Source: Acidobacteriaceae bacterium (GTDB lineage Bacteria; Acidobacteriota; Terriglobia; Terriglobales; Acidobacteriaceae). From it: a DNA stretch of 7,590 nt. The stretch spans positions 1-7,590 of the forward strand of contig PLST01000268.1 of assembly GCA_003164255.1 (NCBI GenBank). Direction: 5' to 3'. Within the stretch, counting starts at the first letter, position 1. Each line of letters opens with the position of its first letter. A program made the translations under genes and the position numbers. Below, in pieces: positions 1-6,582 of this stretch. The notes under the pieces are model-generated. The model had not been told where the DNA came from, did not search any database, and saw only the letters and a list, made by a program, of their open reading frames with translations.

Positions 1-2736
1 ATGAAGGGCGCCACGCTGATGACGGCTGATCCGGAGCGTGCGTTTCTCACCGTCGATTCAGGTTTCCCCCTGACGGTTCTTGAGGAGGATCTGCAAAAGG
101 GGATCCCGTTCTCGTATGCATATCCTGCAACTGCTGTCCCGGTTCTTTTCTCTGAGCGGACGTGGACGGCCCTCAGTCCAGGGAATAGCAAGCGAGGAAA
201 CGATCTGCTGTCAGCCCTGTTGCGAGACCGCGATGTGGACCATCTCTATTCGGCCCTGGCCAAATGCGATAGCCAAACAAGGTTTGCGCTCTTCCGGTCT
301 CCGGGATTGAAACGGCTGCTGCCTAACGCGTCGGCACTCGATTTTTACGGGAGCTGGATCTCGATTCGCTCCGGTGAAGTGATGGTGCCTGGCGGCGAAA
401 ACGCCGCGGCGGCCTGGAAGGATCTGGTAGGCGCGAGTCCAAAGTCGCAAGGAGACTTTGTGGATCGCCTGCTTGAGAAGGATCGAGGCTGGCTGGCGGC
501 GTATTTTGATGCGATGGCGCGCGTGAGCGCGGCGCAGCAGGCGCATTTTGTGGAATCCGATCGTTTGAAGCGCCTGTACGACGCCTATCGTGAGGGCTCG
601 CGCAACTTGCACAACACCGCGGCCGAGGGCGTTTTCCCGCGGAACGCAGGACTGCTCGTCCTGATGACGCGTACACGGTGGCAAGCAGACGGCGAACCGC
701 AGGTTCCGGGCAGCCTGGATGCATGGAAGGAAGTTTTGAGCCACGGCCCGAACGCGGATGCCAGACACACCGGTGCGTCCAACTTCCACGCTTGGAATGA
801 CCCAGAGCAAATGCTGGAAATCATGGTGTCCTCTTCCGTTTCTGAAACTGATGATGCCAACCCACTGCAAATTTACCTGGTGGTGAGTGCGATTGACGGA
901 GGCAGACCAGCGGGAAGCAAATTGTCGGATGCGACGGTAAGGCTGCTTGGCGACAGGTTTTTTGAATTCAACAAGTGGTATCCGATTTTTGCCGAATTCC
1001 CGGTCCTGGACGATTCCGCGATTACCGGTTTCATTGAAGCGGCCAGCCGCATCGACAAGATCGGCAATCCGGCGTTGCGCGCCAATGCTCTCGGGGCCTT
1101 TCAGGCCGACGTGGGGCTGTGGCAGATTTTTGCGCGGCAGAGACAGATCCACGACAAAGACTTGAATTCCTCCTGGAAAAGCACGATTCAGCCATTCCTG
1201 AATATCACCTCGCCGGTCGAGCTTTTTGATGCATCACGGGCTTCGCTTGAGTCGGTCCTTGTTGCATGCGGAGGGGACGCACATCTTCTTCCCGAGAACC
1301 AACTGGTTGAATTGCTGGCAGGCCCTCCTCAGAAGACTCCCGACGGACGCCGGGTGCACGAAGAATTGGCGCGCAGAATCCGAGCTGTGCTGGATGATGA
1401 GCGCCTTGTTTCGCTCGATACCCTTTTTGGGCTCTATGACGGCCTCGAGGACGTAGCACACGGAAAAGCCTCCGGAAACACCCTGCTTCCGCTGGCGGCG
1501 GAGTTGCGCGAGTTCGAGATGCCGCGTCCAATTTTCTCCGGCAACGAAAAATCTTCCTGGGCTCCGGTCGTGTACACCAGCCGCCATGCCGAGTTGCAGG
1601 TGCGAACCGATCTGACGCAGATTCTTCGCGCAGGAGGGTCGCCGGCTCAAATTGAGGCGGCGCGCGGGCTTCTTACTCCTTTTCTGCGCGACACGCTCGT
1701 AGGTTTTAATTACGCGTACTACGAACCGCCGGGCGCGCAGGTTCTGCACAACAATCCACTTTTCGTGCGTTCCCACGACTTTACTGCGTCGTCGGTGCAG
1801 GGCATTCAGCACGTCTGGGGTTCTCCTGAACTGATCGGCGTGGGCGTTACCGCCGGTGGCGGCGCTTATCTGTTGGGTTCGCTCGCGGATCTACCGTATG
1901 CACTGGCGTCAATGGAGGAGGACTTTATTGCTCCCGCGAAGGTGCAGGCATTGATCTGGCAGCAAATCGTGCCGGAGTTCCTCGTGAATGCAGTGGTGCC
2001 ACGCTGGTGGGGAGTTGCGCCGGGAGAGATGCACGCCGCCGCGCTTTATCAGCGGGCTGGCGAAGAGCTCCTGATCCAATCTGCATCGGATGCTGCGCTG
2101 CGGGAAAAAGTGCTGGCCATTCTTTCCGATCGAATGCCACCCGCCGGGCTGGAGATGGCGGCCGAGGCATTGCAGGACCCGGAAACTGCGTCGGACCTGA
2201 TCCATCACCTCCTTCCGGCAGACACGTTCTTCCTCACGGAAGAATTCCGGAAGAGATTTCCCGGCGACGAGCCTGCGTGGGGCAAGGCGGGCGGGGAGTT
2301 GGCGGCGGCGGTCAAACGGGATCCGGAATGGGCCAGCCCCGAGCTGATCGCCAGGGATTTTGGCGTGCCGCACCTCGAGATGGCCCAGAGCAATCAGTGC
2401 ACGCTGCTGAACACGGCCATCTTTCCAGCTTCAGGCGCCTTTGATGGAAGGCTTTTTGGAGAGTCGTGGGAGTCGAGCAATCTTTACTGGGCGCGCGTGG
2501 CCGATGAAATGGGCTATTCGCCCGCAATGCTCAATATCCTGGTTCCAAATTTGACGCGGACCATGGTGGCCAACATTTTTGCAACGGAAGTGAACGATTG
2601 GCCGGCATTGCTGCGGGCACTCAATGAAACCGGAGAACAATTCCGCAAGGGCAAGATCACGGTACAGGGCGCTCGCACCATGGCGGGACAGATGGATGGT
2701 GTGCCGGTGGCTACGGCGACCGGCATGAACCGCTAA
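1..2736 (+). CDS. Large hypothetical protein, unknown function, probably 5'-truncated by the window edge
   Basis: I do not recognise a characterised family or catalytic motif in this 911-codon reading frame. The frame is open from the first base, which happens to be ATG, and ends at TAA 2734-2736. No upstream sequence or ribosome binding site is visible. The first residues read like the interior of a folded protein (GFPLTVLEEDLQKGIPFSY) and show no signal peptide, so the true start probably lies outside the window. Most of the chain looks alpha-helical and charged, with no clear membrane span. A glycine-rich stretch near residues 613-625 (GVGVTAGGGAYLLGS) follows an aromatic, proline-bearing segment near 569-580. 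The C-terminal 110 residues contain a cysteine/asparagine segment (NQCTLLNTAIFPASGAFDG) and many aromatics, and look like a compact domain. The next gene starts 78 nt downstream on the same strand and encodes a secreted VWFA-related protein, so the two may be co-transcribed. Coding status is secure from length and codon pattern; function is unknown. Confidence 0.8.
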   Translation: MKGATLMTADPERAFLTVDSGFPLTVLEEDLQKGIPFSYAYPATAVPVLFSERTWTALSPGNSKRGNDLLSALLRDRDVDHLYSALAKCDSQTRFALFRSPGLKRLLPNASALDFYGSWISIRSGEVMVPGGENAAAAWKDLVGASPKSQGDFVDRLLEKDRGWLAAYFDAMARVSAAQQAHFVESDRLKRLYDAYREGSRNLHNTAAEGVFPRNAGLLVLMTRTRWQADGEPQVPGSLDAWKEVLSHGPNADARHTGASNFHAWNDPEQMLEIMVSSSVSETDDANPLQIYLVVSAIDGGRPAGSKLSDATVRLLGDRFFEFNKWYPIFAEFPVLDDSAITGFIEAASRIDKIGNPALRANALGAFQADVGLWQIFARQRQIHDKDLNSSWKSTIQPFLNITSPVELFDASRASLESVLVACGGDAHLLPENQLVELLAGPPQKTPDGRRVHEELARRIRAVLDDERLVSLDTLFGLYDGLEDVAHGKASGNTLLPLAAELREFEMPRPIFSGNEKSSWAPVVYTSRHAELQVRTDLTQILRAGGSPAQIEAARGLLTPFLRDTLVGFNYAYYEPPGAQVLHNNPLFVRSHDFTASSVQGIQHVWGSPELIGVGVTAGGGAYLLGSLADLPYALASMEEDFIAPAKVQALIWQQIVPEFLVNAVVPRWWGVAPGEMHAAALYQRAGEELLIQSASDAALREKVLAILSDRMPPAGLEMAAEALQDPETASDLIHHLLPADTFFLTEEFRKRFPGDEPAWGKAGGELAAAVKRDPEWASPELIARDFGVPHLEMAQSNQCTLLNTAIFPASGAFDGRLFGESWESSNLYWARVADEMGYSPAMLNILVPNLTRTMVANIFATEVNDWPALLRALNETGEQFRKGKITVQGARTMAGQMDGVPVATATGMNR

Positions 2737-2814
2737 ACGGGTTTTTGCGGGCGCTCCACTGGGTTCGAGCTTGAAGTGGATGACGATGCGGCAGATGCAG
2801 AGAAGAGGCAGAGG

Positions 2815-3945
2815 ATGAAGGGACCCCACGCGATGATTCCCAAAAGAATAACGTATGCATGTCTGAATGCAGGCGTAGTCCTGTTGTTGCTGCAGGCTGC
2901 GGTGCAACGCCCGGCGGCACAGGATGAAGAGGCATCGCGCTTCCGCATGAACGTGGTGCTGGTGGAGCTGAACGTTGCCGTTACCGACAGCAAGGGCAAC
3001 TACATCACCGGCCTTCGTCCTGAAGACTTTGCCATCACAGAAGACAACATCCAGGAAAAGCTCGCGAACTTTGAAGAGGGCGATGAATCCATCCGCAAGA
3101 GCAATGTGCCCGACCCGCTTGCAACACCGGTGGACCGAGACCCCGAGCCAGTCGAAGCGAAGGCCATGGGAGCCGAACCTCCGGCGCCGACGCATACACT
3201 TGCAGGCCAAACCGTGCCGGGATTCGGCGGAGCCAATGTCTTTGTGCTCTTTGACACCAGCAACTATATGTACAGGAGCTTTGTGTTCGCGCAGGATGCG
3301 ATCGCCGATTTTGTGCGAACCATGCCCGATGCAAGCAAGATCGCATTCTATTCCTACAGCCGGGATCTTTCGCGCGCGGCGCTGCTTACTGAAGACCGTT
3401 TCAAGGTGGTGAATGGCGTGCGCAGCACCGTGGCTGGAGACGATGCCGCGCTCTACAACTCGCTTTTGTTGACTGTGAAGGACGCCGCGCCGTTGCAGGG
3501 ACGCAAAGCGATCGTCGTGTTTTCGAATGGCCCTGACAATGCGAGCTCAGTGCCGCCGGAGGATGTAGCCGAACTGGCCCAGTCGACGGGAACGCTGATC
3601 TACATTGTGAGCACACGGCAGGCCGAGTCGGAGCCGGTTTCTTCGGCAGCGTTTGAGCGCATGAGCAAGGCAACCGGCGGCAAAGCCTATTTTGCGCGCA
3701 ACTGGCGCGAGGAGAAGCAGGCGTTCGCATCGATCCGGGACGATCTGAATCATTTGTACACATTGGCCTACTATCCGCAGGCCAACCCGAATCGTGGCTG
3801 GCGCACCATCAAGGTAAAGCTGGTGGGCAAGAACCTTGAAAAATATCACCTGCGCACCCGCGATGGGTACAGCCTGCAGCAGCAGACTGAAGTCACGACG
3901 GAAGCCGACGCGACGCCCGAGCCCAATCCCGCAAAGCAGCAGTAA
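2815..3945 (+). CDS. Secreted VWFA-related Acidobacterial domain protein
   Basis: A 376-residue exported protein of the VWFA-related family typical of Acidobacteria (TIGR03436-like). Residues 1-36 form a signal peptide: basic PKR, a hydrophobic core around VVLLLLQAAV, then RPAAQ before the mature part. Residues 46-90 hold the family's beta-rich leader (VVLVELNVAVTDSKGNYITGL, then PEDFAITEDN). A proline-rich linker at about 100-137 precedes the von Willebrand A fold at about 140-315, opening NVFVLFDTSNYMY. The C-terminal part carries the family ending YTLAYYPQ, GWRTIKVKL and LRTRDGYS. The metal-ion-dependent adhesion site is degenerate: DxSxY at 147-151 instead of DxSxS, alanine where threonine is expected near 211, and SNGPDN at 237-242 instead of a TDG-type loop. 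The start at 2815 has GAGG 6 nt upstream. ATG 2833 is a close rival, with AAGGGA 9 nt upstream and an equally good signal peptide. A GTG at 2776 would bury the signal peptide behind an acidic leader. The ligand or partner is unknown. Confidence 0.9.
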   Translation: MKGPHAMIPKRITYACLNAGVVLLLLQAAVQRPAAQDEEASRFRMNVVLVELNVAVTDSKGNYITGLRPEDFAITEDNIQEKLANFEEGDESIRKSNVPDPLATPVDRDPEPVEAKAMGAEPPAPTHTLAGQTVPGFGGANVFVLFDTSNYMYRSFVFAQDAIADFVRTMPDASKIAFYSYSRDLSRAALLTEDRFKVVNGVRSTVAGDDAALYNSLLLTVKDAAPLQGRKAIVVFSNGPDNASSVPPEDVAELAQSTGTLIYIVSTRQAESEPVSSAAFERMSKATGGKAYFARNWREEKQAFASIRDDLNHLYTLAYYPQANPNRGWRTIKVKLVGKNLEKYHLRTRDGYSLQQQTEVTTEADATPEPNPAKQQ

Positions 3946-3965
3946 GCCACGCGATGACTTTGCAG

Positions 3966-3999
3966 AACGGCCTCAGCTGCGATCACAGCTGAGGCCGTT
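3966..3999. terminator. Perfect 14-bp hairpin between convergent genes, probable bidirectional terminator
   Basis: AACGGCCTCAGCTG at 3966-3979 and its exact reverse complement at 3986-3999 flank a 6-nt loop (CGATCA). It lies 20 nt after the stop of the + strand VWFA gene and 26 nt after the stop of the - strand transporter gene, so it could end both transcripts. The stem is strong, but there is no long T tract on either side (GTTTG on the + strand, a mixed sequence on the - strand). It may therefore act as a weak or stem-dominated terminator or as a 3'-end stabiliser. Confidence 0.7.
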
Positions 4000-4025
4000 T
4001 GAACAAGAGGAGCTCAAGCGAGCCG

Positions 4026-5312
4026 CTAGGAGAACCGCGTCCGACGCCACAAAAGCGTTCCGCACACGAAGAGCGGTATCAGCGTGCCGGCGACCAGAAC
4101 CAAGGTCCAGGGCAGGCTTATGGAGATCTGCTGCGCACGCGTGCCGAGGGCGAGCCATACAAACACACCCACCGCGGAGCACATGATCAGGATCTCCCAC
4201 CAGGTTCGTTTGTGTGCCTTTCCGGCGTGCGGATCGTCGCCGGCAACGACCGCGGTCACCGCTTGCGTGTCAAGGCCATAGCGGTCGCATTCGCGATTCA
4301 TGGCAGATTTCCAGTTCACCAACTCCGAGTCACCCGGATCGGCCATGCTGATGGCGAGCGCGCCGAGAATCATGATGCTGGATCCGGCGAAGATGAGCAG
4401 CTTTGCGGAGGGGTTGAGGCCGGCCATCTCACCGAAGACGAGCGCACCCCACGCGAGGCCCCAAAGCTGATTGGTATTGGAGAGCGGGATTCCGCGGCCG
4501 ATGCCGATATATTTTGCGGCGTATTGCTGGAAGAGATCGCCGATGACCCAGCAGAAACCGCCAAGGAAGGGCCAGAAGAGCATGGGGCGGGCGCGTTGCA
4601 GTTCGTGGAACAGCGGGCCTACGCCGCCGGTGTTGATGGCGGTGAGAAGGAAGACAGTGCCCAGTTCGCCAAACGTGAAGATGGTGACGAACGAAAGCGG
4701 ATTCATGCCGCTGATGTAAGCCTTGCGATAGGGAATGTACATGGTGCCGAGCAGGACACCAGCACCGAGGGCCGCAATGATGCCGACAGCGGCCTTGCCT
4801 GGCGTGTCAGAGTGCTGTGCCGTGGCGACTGCGAGAATTGCCGCGCCACCCACGATTGCGCATGCGCCGCCCAGCACCTTTGACCAGCCCTTGAAACCGG
4901 AACCACGCAGTTCCTTGAAGAGCAGCCATCCCCAGAAGAGTCCGACCAGACTATTTGTATTCCAGAGGGGAAAGGCGATGGCGAGTCCGACGTTGCGAAC
5001 CGCAAAGATGGTGAGGGTATTGCCGACGGCCCACAACATTCCGGCCAGCAGCGCCCACACAATCAGGTGGGGTTTTTCGACGAGGTCCTGAAATAGAAAG
5101 CCAGTGCCCTTGAGCAGCGTGGGAACGGTCCAGCGCGCGACAAATGCGCCCATCACCATGCCCATGGAGATGATGAAGGGCGAGAACCCAGCGTTGACCA
5201 GCTTGGTTGGCGCTTCGGCGCTGCCCAGCCAGACGGCCGCGGCAAGCCCGCAAAATACACCAAGTTTGTGCAGCGAAAGCGTTGACTGCTGATAGTGGGA
5301 ATTGCCGCTCAC
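4026..5312 (-). CDS. GRP/DMT-type sugar transporter, candidate inositol or polyol importer, with a C-terminal two-span extension
   Basis: A 428-residue integral membrane protein resembling the GRP (glucose/ribose porter, TMEM144-like) branch of the drug/metabolite transporter superfamily. About ten hydrophobic spans fill residues 15-322. Two related motifs, FPLWNTNSLVGLFWGW at 114-129 and IPLSNTNQLWGLAWGA at 275-290, show the internal duplication expected of this fold; the NTN residues are likely to face the transport path. After the core comes a polar linker (about 323-371) with acidic and histidine residues, then two more spans at about 372-390 and 400-423 and a basic tail (RRTRFS). This tail goes beyond the usual ten-span core. 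The start is GTG at 5312 with GAGG at 5320-5323, 7 nt upstream, inside the last codons of the preceding small ORF. It is last in the operon, after iolE- and iolG-like genes, so import of inositol or a related polyol is a reasonable inference. The substrate cannot be read from the sequence. Confidence 0.88.
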   Translation of the reverse strand: MSGNSHYQQSTLSLHKLGVFCGLAAAVWLGSAEAPTKLVNAGFSPFIISMGMVMGAFVARWTVPTLLKGTGFLFQDLVEKPHLIVWALLAGMLWAVGNTLTIFAVRNVGLAIAFPLWNTNSLVGLFWGWLLFKELRGSGFKGWSKVLGGACAIVGGAAILAVATAQHSDTPGKAAVGIIAALGAGVLLGTMYIPYRKAYISGMNPLSFVTIFTFGELGTVFLLTAINTGGVGPLFHELQRARPMLFWPFLGGFCWVIGDLFQQYAAKYIGIGRGIPLSNTNQLWGLAWGALVFGEMAGLNPSAKLLIFAGSSIMILGALAISMADPGDSELVNWKSAMNRECDRYGLDTQAVTAVVAGDDPHAGKAHKRTWWEILIMCSAVGVFVWLALGTRAQQISISLPWTLVLVAGTLIPLFVCGTLLWRRTRFS

Positions 5313-5316
5313 TCGT

Positions 5317-5430
5317 TTACCTCAGGGTCATGAGAAGTGTGGTGCCCAGGATGAGAATGCCGACAGGCACCCAAAGGTGAACATCGGTGAGGATGCAGAA
5401 CAGGGTGGATCGTTTCATATGTTGGCTCAT
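5317..5430 (-). CDS. Small single-span membrane protein, 37 aa, unknown function
   Basis: A 37-codon reading frame in the gap between the iolG-like gene and the transporter, short enough to be missed by length-filtered gene callers. It begins ATG at 5428-5430, overlapping the upstream TGA as ATGA. GGAAGAGG lies at 5438-5445, 7 nt before the start, and the frame ends TAA at 5317-5319. The N-terminus is polar and basic (MSQHMKRSTLFC). The C-terminal half is a probable transmembrane helix at about residues 19-36 (VPVGILILGTTLLMTL), followed by a final arginine. The short basic N-terminus suggests an N-in single-pass protein by the positive-inside rule. A second ATG (codon 5, at 5418) would give a 33-residue form but has no good ribosome site. 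Position and signals point to a real gene translated between dehydrogenase and transporter. It may assist or modulate the transporter, but that is inference. I do not recognise a named family. Confidence 0.68.
   Translation of the reverse strand: MSQHMKRSTLFCILTDVHLWVPVGILILGTTLLMTLR
5320..5324 (-). promoter_or_regulatory. Shine-Dalgarno of the transporter, inside the small ORF
   Basis: TGAGG on the - strand sits 7 nt before the GTG at 5312 and overlaps the final codons (CTG AGG TAA) of the 37-codon ORF upstream. It supports the GTG start and suggests that ribosomes finishing the small ORF re-initiate on the transporter; the stop and start codons are only 4 nt apart. Confidence 0.7.
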
Positions 5431-6446
5431 GCGTTGACCTCTTCCAGCCTGACCGGCCTGTTTTCGTCGTACGATTTGCGTGCAGCCAAGGCCATGACCA
5501 CGGGAATGCGTCCGTCAATGCCGGTTACCAGCGTTGGCTTGCCTTCAAGCACGGCTTGCGTAAAGGATTTGAGTTCCAGAGCAAAGCTCTCGGTGTAGCG
5601 CTCCATGAAAAAGTTGAGAGGAAGATCTCTGTGCACGGTGCTTCCATTGCTGACAATGGCCTGGTTGGGATAGCAATTGCCGATTTCGATTTTTCCAGCA
5701 CTGCCCAGGATCTCAACACGTTGGTCATAACCATAGACCGCTTTGCGGGAGTTGTCGATGGTTGCGATGACACCGTTGCGAAAGCGCATGAGAATCAAAG
5801 CGGTGTCGAGATCGCCGGCCTTGCCGATCTCCGGGTCAACCATCACGCCGGCGGACGTGTAAATTTCTTCCACTTCGTCGCCCATGAGGAAGCGGGCCAT
5901 GTCAAAGTCGTGAATGGTCATGTCAAGAAACAATCCGCCGGAGGAGCGGATATAGCTGATGGGCGGAGGCGCAGGATCGCGGCTCACGATGTGCATCAGG
6001 CTGGGCTTGCCGATTTCACCGCTCTCAACCGCGTGGCGCACACGGACGAAGTTTGCGTCGAAGCGCCGGTTGAATCCAATCTGCAGTTGAACGCCTGCGG
6101 CCTCGACCGCGGCGAGCGCGGCATCGATCTTGCCAAGATCAAAGGCAATGGGCTTCTCGCAGAAAATGTGCTTGCCGGCCTCGGCGGCCTTGACAATCAG
6201 TTCCGCGTGCGTACCCGTAGGGGAGCAGATAAGCACCGCATCAATGGCGGGGTTTGCGAGGATTTCATCCGCCGAATCGGTCACCGTGGGAATGCCGCAG
6301 TGGGCGGCGAGCGCCTGCGCGGCCTCACTATCGATGTCGGTTACCGCGAGAATTTTGGCTTCAGGCAGGCGGAACGTAAGCGTCTCAGCATGCACACGGC
6401 CAATGCGGCCGGCGCCTATGAGTCCGAAATGAATTTGTTTCGACAT
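5427..6446 (-). CDS. iolG: Inositol 2-dehydrogenase, Gfo/Idh/MocA family
   Basis: A 339-residue cytoplasmic NAD(P)-dependent oxidoreductase, a normal length for this family. Its likely role is oxidation of myo-inositol to scyllo-inosose, the first step of inositol breakdown. The N-terminal Rossmann fold shows GLIGAGRIGRVHA with GxGxxG at 11-16. An acidic segment (VTDIDS, 35-40) at the end of the second strand suggests NAD preference. ICSPTGTH at 73-80 and EKPIAFDL at 97-104 follow, with K98 the expected catalytic lysine. The C-terminal domain has GFNRRFD (124-130), SRDPAPPPISYIRSSGG (155-171) and DMTIHDFDMARFL (175-187); D175 and H179 are the expected catalytic pair. The SRDPAPPP and IHDFDMARFL blocks are typical of IolG rather than of generic Gfo/Idh enzymes. 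ATG 6446 has GAGGG 4 nt upstream. The gene follows the IolE-like gene after 136 nt and overlaps the small downstream ORF by ATGA. A related inositol isomer or another polyol remains possible as substrate. Confidence 0.87.
   Translation of the reverse strand: MSKQIHFGLIGAGRIGRVHAETLTFRLPEAKILAVTDIDSEAAQALAAHCGIPTVTDSADEILANPAIDAVLICSPTGTHAELIVKAAEAGKHIFCEKPIAFDLGKIDAALAAVEAAGVQLQIGFNRRFDANFVRVRHAVESGEIGKPSLMHIVSRDPAPPPISYIRSSGGLFLDMTIHDFDMARFLMGDEVEEIYTSAGVMVDPEIGKAGDLDTALILMRFRNGVIATIDNSRKAVYGYDQRVEILGSAGKIEIGNCYPNQAIVSNGSTVHRDLPLNFFMERYTESFALELKSFTQAVLEGKPTLVTGIDGRIPVVMALAARKSYDENRPVRLEEVNA
5438..5445 (-). promoter_or_regulatory. Shine-Dalgarno of the 37-codon ORF
   Basis: GGAAGAGG on the - strand, within the last codons of the iolG-like gene (encoding LEEV), lies 7 nt before the ATG at 5430. 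It is the main sequence evidence, with the ATGA overlap, that the small ORF is translated. Confidence 0.65.
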
Positions 6447-6582
6447 TGTGCCCTCGCACGAAACAGCTGGAACTTGACGAGCTACTGACGGCGTTTTTCA
6501 ACGAAATGTTGTGGCCTGCACCTACTCGAATTCGCAGGGAAACACCAGGCCAAACGCCACACACGAAATACGCAAGAATGAT
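6447..6582. other. 136-nt intergenic spacer within the inositol operon
   Basis: This spacer separates the IolE-like stop from the IolG-like start, while the other junctions in the operon are only 4-9 nt or overlap. I see no convincing hairpin, T-tract terminator or -35/-10 pair on the - strand. An open frame starting with GTG exists on the - strand but has no ribosome site and runs out of phase into the iolG-like gene. It may hold an internal promoter or leader that I cannot recognise. Confidence 0.5.

Noticed and set aside
211..1152. 313-codon open frame on the - strand inside the large hypothetical gene
   Set aside because: Its arginine- and histidine-rich translation has no domain, and it overlaps a longer, better-composed frame on the other strand.
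2728..2746. Short stem AACCG/CGGGTT followed by Ts, overlapping the stop of the large gene, as a terminator
   Set aside because: The stem has only five pairs with a bulge, and the T run is partly used in the stem. It is too weak to call, and the next gene is close on the same strand.
2776..2814. GTG at 2776 as the start of the VWFA-related protein
   Set aside because: It would add an acidic 13-residue leader before the signal peptide and has no good ribosome site. ATG 2815 or 2833 fits an exported protein better.
2431..3210. 259-codon open frame on the - strand spanning the junction of the two + strand genes
   Set aside because: It crosses the end of one gene and the signal peptide of the next, with a composition rich in cysteine, histidine and arginine and no recognisable motif.
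3999..4883. 294-codon open frame on the + strand opposite the transporter gene
   Set aside because: Its highly charged, low-hydrophobicity translation is what the complement of a membrane-protein gene gives, and it begins at the edge of the terminator stem with no ribosome site.
5556..6488. 310-codon open frame on the + strand opposite the iolG-like gene
   Set aside because: It is fully antisense to a gene with clear family motifs, and its translation has no recognisable domain. Long antisense frames are common in GC-rich coding DNA.
6447..6562. GTG-started open frame on the - strand in the spacer between the iolE- and iolG-like genes
   Set aside because: It has no Shine-Dalgarno, no hydrophobic or domain pattern, and it runs out of phase into the iolG-like gene.
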